From: Streptococcus vicugnae
Lineage (GTDB): Bacteria; Bacillota; Bacilli; Lactobacillales; Streptococcaceae
Direction: 5' to 3'
Assembly (NCBI RefSeq): GCF_016461705.1
Contig: NZ_JAEMHW010000001.1
Coordinates: forward strand, 640,351-704,350
Length of the DNA: 64,000 nucleotides
A program made the translations under genes and the position numbers. Below, in pieces: positions 61,398 to 64,000 of this stretch. Every line of letters starts with the position of its first letter. Position 1 is the stretch's first letter. Under the pieces are notes generated by a model. It did no database searches. It was not told the DNA's origin and saw only the letters and a list, made by a program, of their open reading frames with translations.

Positions 61398-63293
61398 TTA
61401 CCAAATAATCACTCGATTTTCTGGTGCACGCCACATTGGGTCACCAGCTTTGATATCAAATTCTTCATGGAAGTCATCAAAGTTTGTCAAAGTCACATTG
61501 GTACGAAGTTTACCCGGCGCATGCACATCAATACTTGCTAACATTTGCATGTATTCCTCACGCGCTTTCATGCGCCAGATTGTTGCAAAGTTGATAAAGA
61601 AATCACGCGCAGAGAAATCAGCATCTTGTTTTGCTGCTTCTAAGGCACAAGCCACACCACCAAGGTCTGCTACATTTTCAGAAACAGTTAATTTACCATT
61701 GACTTTAGCACCGTATGAATCTAAACCATCAAATTGTTCAACAATTTTATCAGTGCGTTCTGTGAAAGCTTTATAATCAGCATCTGTCCACCAGTTGTTT
61801 AGGCTACCATTTTCATCAAATGATGCTCCATTGGTATCAAAAGCATGCGAAATTTCATGAGCAATAACTGCTCCGATACCACCATAGTTAGCTGATGAAC
61901 TTTGTTCCAAGCTGTAAAATGGTGCTTGTAAAATAGCTGCTGGGAAAACAATTTGGTTTTGTTGAGGATCATAATAAGCATTGACCATGTGCGCTGGCAT
62001 ATGCCATTCACTACGATCAACCGGTTTGTTCCATTTGCTCCAGCTGTAAGCGATAGAAATTTTAGCCAGATTTCGCGCATTTTCAACGAGTGACAAAGAC
62101 TCGTCAATGATTTTTTTCGCATAAGTTTCTGGTAATTTTTCCGGATAACCAATGTGAGGAGTAATAACGTTCAACTTAACAATAGCTTTCTCACGTGTTT
62201 CTTTGGCTAACCAATCTGCAGATGCTAGACGTTTCTTATAAACATCAATCATAGTAGCAACCTTATGCTCTACATCAGCTTTAGCTTCAGGAGAGAATTT
62301 TTGTCCAGCATACCAAAGACCAAGTGCTTGACTATAAGCACCAGATGCTAGATAGTAAGCCGCTTTCTTCTTATCCATGGCTTGTGGTGTTCCTGAAAGA
62401 GCACGACTGTAAGTCCCTGAAAGCACGCGGATATCATCTGTCAAATAACTGTTGTAACTTGTTGCTGCAGAAATGATAAGGTCTGCTTTAAGCAAATCCC
62501 AATTTTTTTCTGAATAATACTCAGCTGCAAATTCTTTCCAGAAACGTTCTTCTGGTACGATGACTTTATCTGGAATTTCTCCAAGAATTTTTGTGAAAAT
62601 ACTATCCAAAGGAAGTTCCGGTGCTAATTTGGTAAAATCAGCCCAATCGTATGGATGATAAAGTTTAACATACTCAGATGATTCTTCACGTGATAAGACA
62701 TATTTAGCCAACTTGGCATCAAGTTCAATTGTTTTGTCTAGCAAATCTTTAATTTCTTCTGCTGAGAAACCAAATTTTGCTAGCAATTCTTCTTGCATGT
62801 GACGCCATGTCGCTAACAATTCTTTTCCTTTTTCATTGTCTTCTGCGTAGTAAGTCGTATCTGGCAAGATTGTTCCAGGCGCTTCTGCCCATAGCACATT
62901 TAGCTGAGCATTCATGAAATCAGGTGAAACACCAAATGGAAATTCATTTGGTTTTCCTGCCAGTTCAAAATCAGCAATTTGCTCTGCAAAATCCGTAAAA
63001 GAAGCTAACTTTTTATATTCTTCAATCAAAGGAAGGACTGGTGCTACTCCTACTGCTTCACGTGTGGCATAATCAGATGTCATGCGGTGGAACTTAACAA
63101 AATTCTGCAAAATGCTATCATCCGGAAGATTTTTTCCAGCCAACCAACTATCTGTAGTTGCTAGCATTAATTCTTCGATTTCATCAGCTAAATCTGAAAA
63201 ACCTCCCGTACGTGGTTTATCATCGGGAATAACAGCTGTCTTTTCCCATTCGCCATTGACGGCATCATAAAAATCATCTTGATATCGAGTCAT
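61398..63293 (-). CDS. pepO: M13 family endopeptidase PepO
   Basis: About 631 residues, the standard length. Neprilysin-type zinc site HEISH in VIAHEISHAFDTNGASFDENG (~residue 480), the third ligand in ENVADLGG, and NAYYDPQQNQIVFPAAILQAPF. No signal peptide is seen, although PepO reaches the surface in streptococci, where it binds plasminogen and degrades peptides; in S. pyogenes it also breaks down SHP pheromones, which is of interest next to an Rgg locus. The start was set at the ATG at 63293 with AAGGAG 6 nt upstream. Monocistronic. Confidence 0.95.
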   Translation of the reverse strand: MTRYQDDFYDAVNGEWEKTAVIPDDKPRTGGFSDLADEIEELMLATTDSWLAGKNLPDDSILQNFVKFHRMTSDYATREAVGVAPVLPLIEEYKKLASFTDFAEQIADFELAGKPNEFPFGVSPDFMNAQLNVLWAEAPGTILPDTTYYAEDNEKGKELLATWRHMQEELLAKFGFSAEEIKDLLDKTIELDAKLAKYVLSREESSEYVKLYHPYDWADFTKLAPELPLDSIFTKILGEIPDKVIVPEERFWKEFAAEYYSEKNWDLLKADLIISAATSYNSYLTDDIRVLSGTYSRALSGTPQAMDKKKAAYYLASGAYSQALGLWYAGQKFSPEAKADVEHKVATMIDVYKKRLASADWLAKETREKAIVKLNVITPHIGYPEKLPETYAKKIIDESLSLVENARNLAKISIAYSWSKWNKPVDRSEWHMPAHMVNAYYDPQQNQIVFPAAILQAPFYSLEQSSSANYGGIGAVIAHEISHAFDTNGASFDENGSLNNWWTDADYKAFTERTDKIVEQFDGLDSYGAKVNGKLTVSENVADLGGVACALEAAKQDADFSARDFFINFATIWRMKAREEYMQMLASIDVHAPGKLRTNVTLTNFDDFHEEFDIKAGDPMWRAPENRVIIW

Positions 63294-63407
63294 AAGGATC
63301 TCCTTTTTATCTGTTAGAACCATTCTATCAAAAATTCAAAAGAATAACAGTTATAAGGATTTTCAAAAGAGAAAAATTCCAAAACTGATTTTTCTCTCAA
63401 AAAAATC

Positions 63408-63439
63408 AAAAAGCTAGCCTACTGCAAAGCTAACTTTTT
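63408..63439 (-). terminator. Terminator of the sortase gene
   Basis: Minus strand AAAAAGTTAGC/GCTAGCTTTTT (one G.U) then T residues. Confidence 0.85.
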
Positions 63440-63452
63440 GATAAAACACAAA

Positions 63453-64000
63453 TTAATATCGCAGTTTACGATAAACCGTAATCACCAATAAGAGAAGAAT
63501 AAAGATAAAAATGGCTAATATTGGTGCTACTAGTAGGGGTTCTACCCGACTAGCTTCAGAAATCACGCGCGCATTTTTAACTTTATTTGGAATACGATGA
63601 CCGCGTACCAAAAGGCGGTGAGTATTGACTCCATACGGCGTACAAGTTACCAAGGTCACATAATCTTGATTTGGATCAATTGCTAGCGCTGAGACATCAT
63701 CTGGCAAGACCGTCAAAATCTGATCTACTTCATAAGTCAAGGTCTCGTCCAAAACCTGAATGATAAACGTATCGCCCTCAACCAAGCGGTCAATATCCGT
63801 AAACAACTTTGCAGACGGCAAGCCACGGTGACCTGAAATCACAGCGTGCGTTCCCTTACCACCCACAGGAAGGGATGTCCCTGGGATATGCCCAATAGCC
63901 ACCTGCAAGACACTATCGTCCGTACCATGGTAAATCGGCAAAGTCGTATTCAACTTAGGAATTTCAACATAAGCCATAATCCCCGTACCAGTCACATCAA
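63453..64000 (-). CDS. Class C (pilus) sortase, C-terminal part
   Basis: The gene enters from the right edge; about 182 codons are visible and the frame is open to the end, so the GTG at 63995 is not the real start. Visible: GIMAYVEIPKLNTTLPIYHGT, catalytic histidine in SGHRGLPSAKLF, catalytic cysteine in LVTCTPYGVNTHRLLVRGHR with the arginine, and a C-terminal membrane span followed by a basic end (YRKLRY), which marks class C. Such sortases polymerise pilins; the pilin genes should lie beyond 64000. It ends the operon with a terminator at 63408-63439. Confidence 0.93.
   Translation of the reverse strand, partial: DVTGTGIMAYVEIPKLNTTLPIYHGTDDSVLQVAIGHIPGTSLPVGGKGTHAVISGHRGLPSAKLFTDIDRLVEGDTFIIQVLDETLTYEVDQILTVLPDDVSALAIDPNQDYVTLVTCTPYGVNTHRLLVRGHRIPNKVKNARVISEASRVEPLLVAPILAIFIFILLLLVITVYRKLRY

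Overview
The window is a chromosomal segment of a low-GC Gram-positive bacterium, almost certainly a Streptococcus. The evidence is the streptococcal gene sets and orders (rnpA-yidC-jag, queH-dut-radA, ffs next to tadA, ctsR-clpC, rpsB-tsf, hslO-dus), bifunctional gshAB, an acetylated-DAP lysine branch, a competence SigX box before dut-radA, CiaR-type promoters, an Rgg regulator, sortase-anchored surface proteins and a class C sortase. Arginine biosynthesis plus these surface genes fit the S. bovis/equinus complex best; that species call is inference. I see no phage, IS element, CRISPR array or rRNA operon.

Layout. 1-2.1 kb: two surface proteins, the first cut by the left edge. 2.2-4.9 kb: an ABC-2 exporter operon that also encodes a LytTR regulator and a DUF3021 membrane protein, preceded by a LytTR-type direct repeat. 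5-17.6 kb: jag, yidC, rnpA, argH, argG, an MFS carrier, gltX, carbonic anhydrase, radA, dut. 17.6-31.7 kb: queH, gpsA, galU, a rhomboid protease, folate and DAP enzymes, pgi, SRP RNA, tadA, bioY, tgt, perR. 31.9-42.1 kb: polA, carriers, an ArsR/DMT/DUF4931 operon, purA. 42.5-55 kb: gshAB, xpaC-telA, hslO-dus, ctsR-clpC, tsf-rpsB, tRNA-Cys. 55.2-61.1 kb: an accessory peptide-export locus next to an S66 peptidase. 61.4-64 kb: pepO and a class C sortase cut by the right edge.

Most notable regions. (1) 56.2-61.1 kb looks like a peptide-pheromone-controlled secreted-peptide system: an Rgg regulator, two paralogous 24- and 28-residue hydrophobic peptides absent from ordinary ORF calls, a perfect inverted repeat midway between two divergent TACAAT promoters, and a tightly overlapping operon encoding a 71-residue membrane-spanning peptide, an ABC exporter, a small membrane protein, an M50-like intramembrane protease and a CPWC thioredoxin. 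(2) The 559-bp space between argG and argH has no ORF but folds into at least ten helices whose G.U pairs and GNRA loop favour the minus strand: a large structured RNA. (3) Two small RNAs (21.9 and 35.2 kb) start at textbook CiaR promoters and carry repeated anti-Shine-Dalgarno CUCC loops.

Regulatory sites visible in the sequence link many genes to known regulators: ArgR (argG), CtsR (ctsR-clpC), PerR (perR), BirA (zinc-finger protein-bioY), PurR (purA), SigX (dut-radA), LytTR (ABC operon). Other unusual points are three genes that seem to be transcribed as leaderless mRNAs from the same promoter layout, a promoter whose spacer is a (TA)10 tract, and radA, which lacks any ATG/GTG/TTG at its correct N-terminus and seems to start at ATC.
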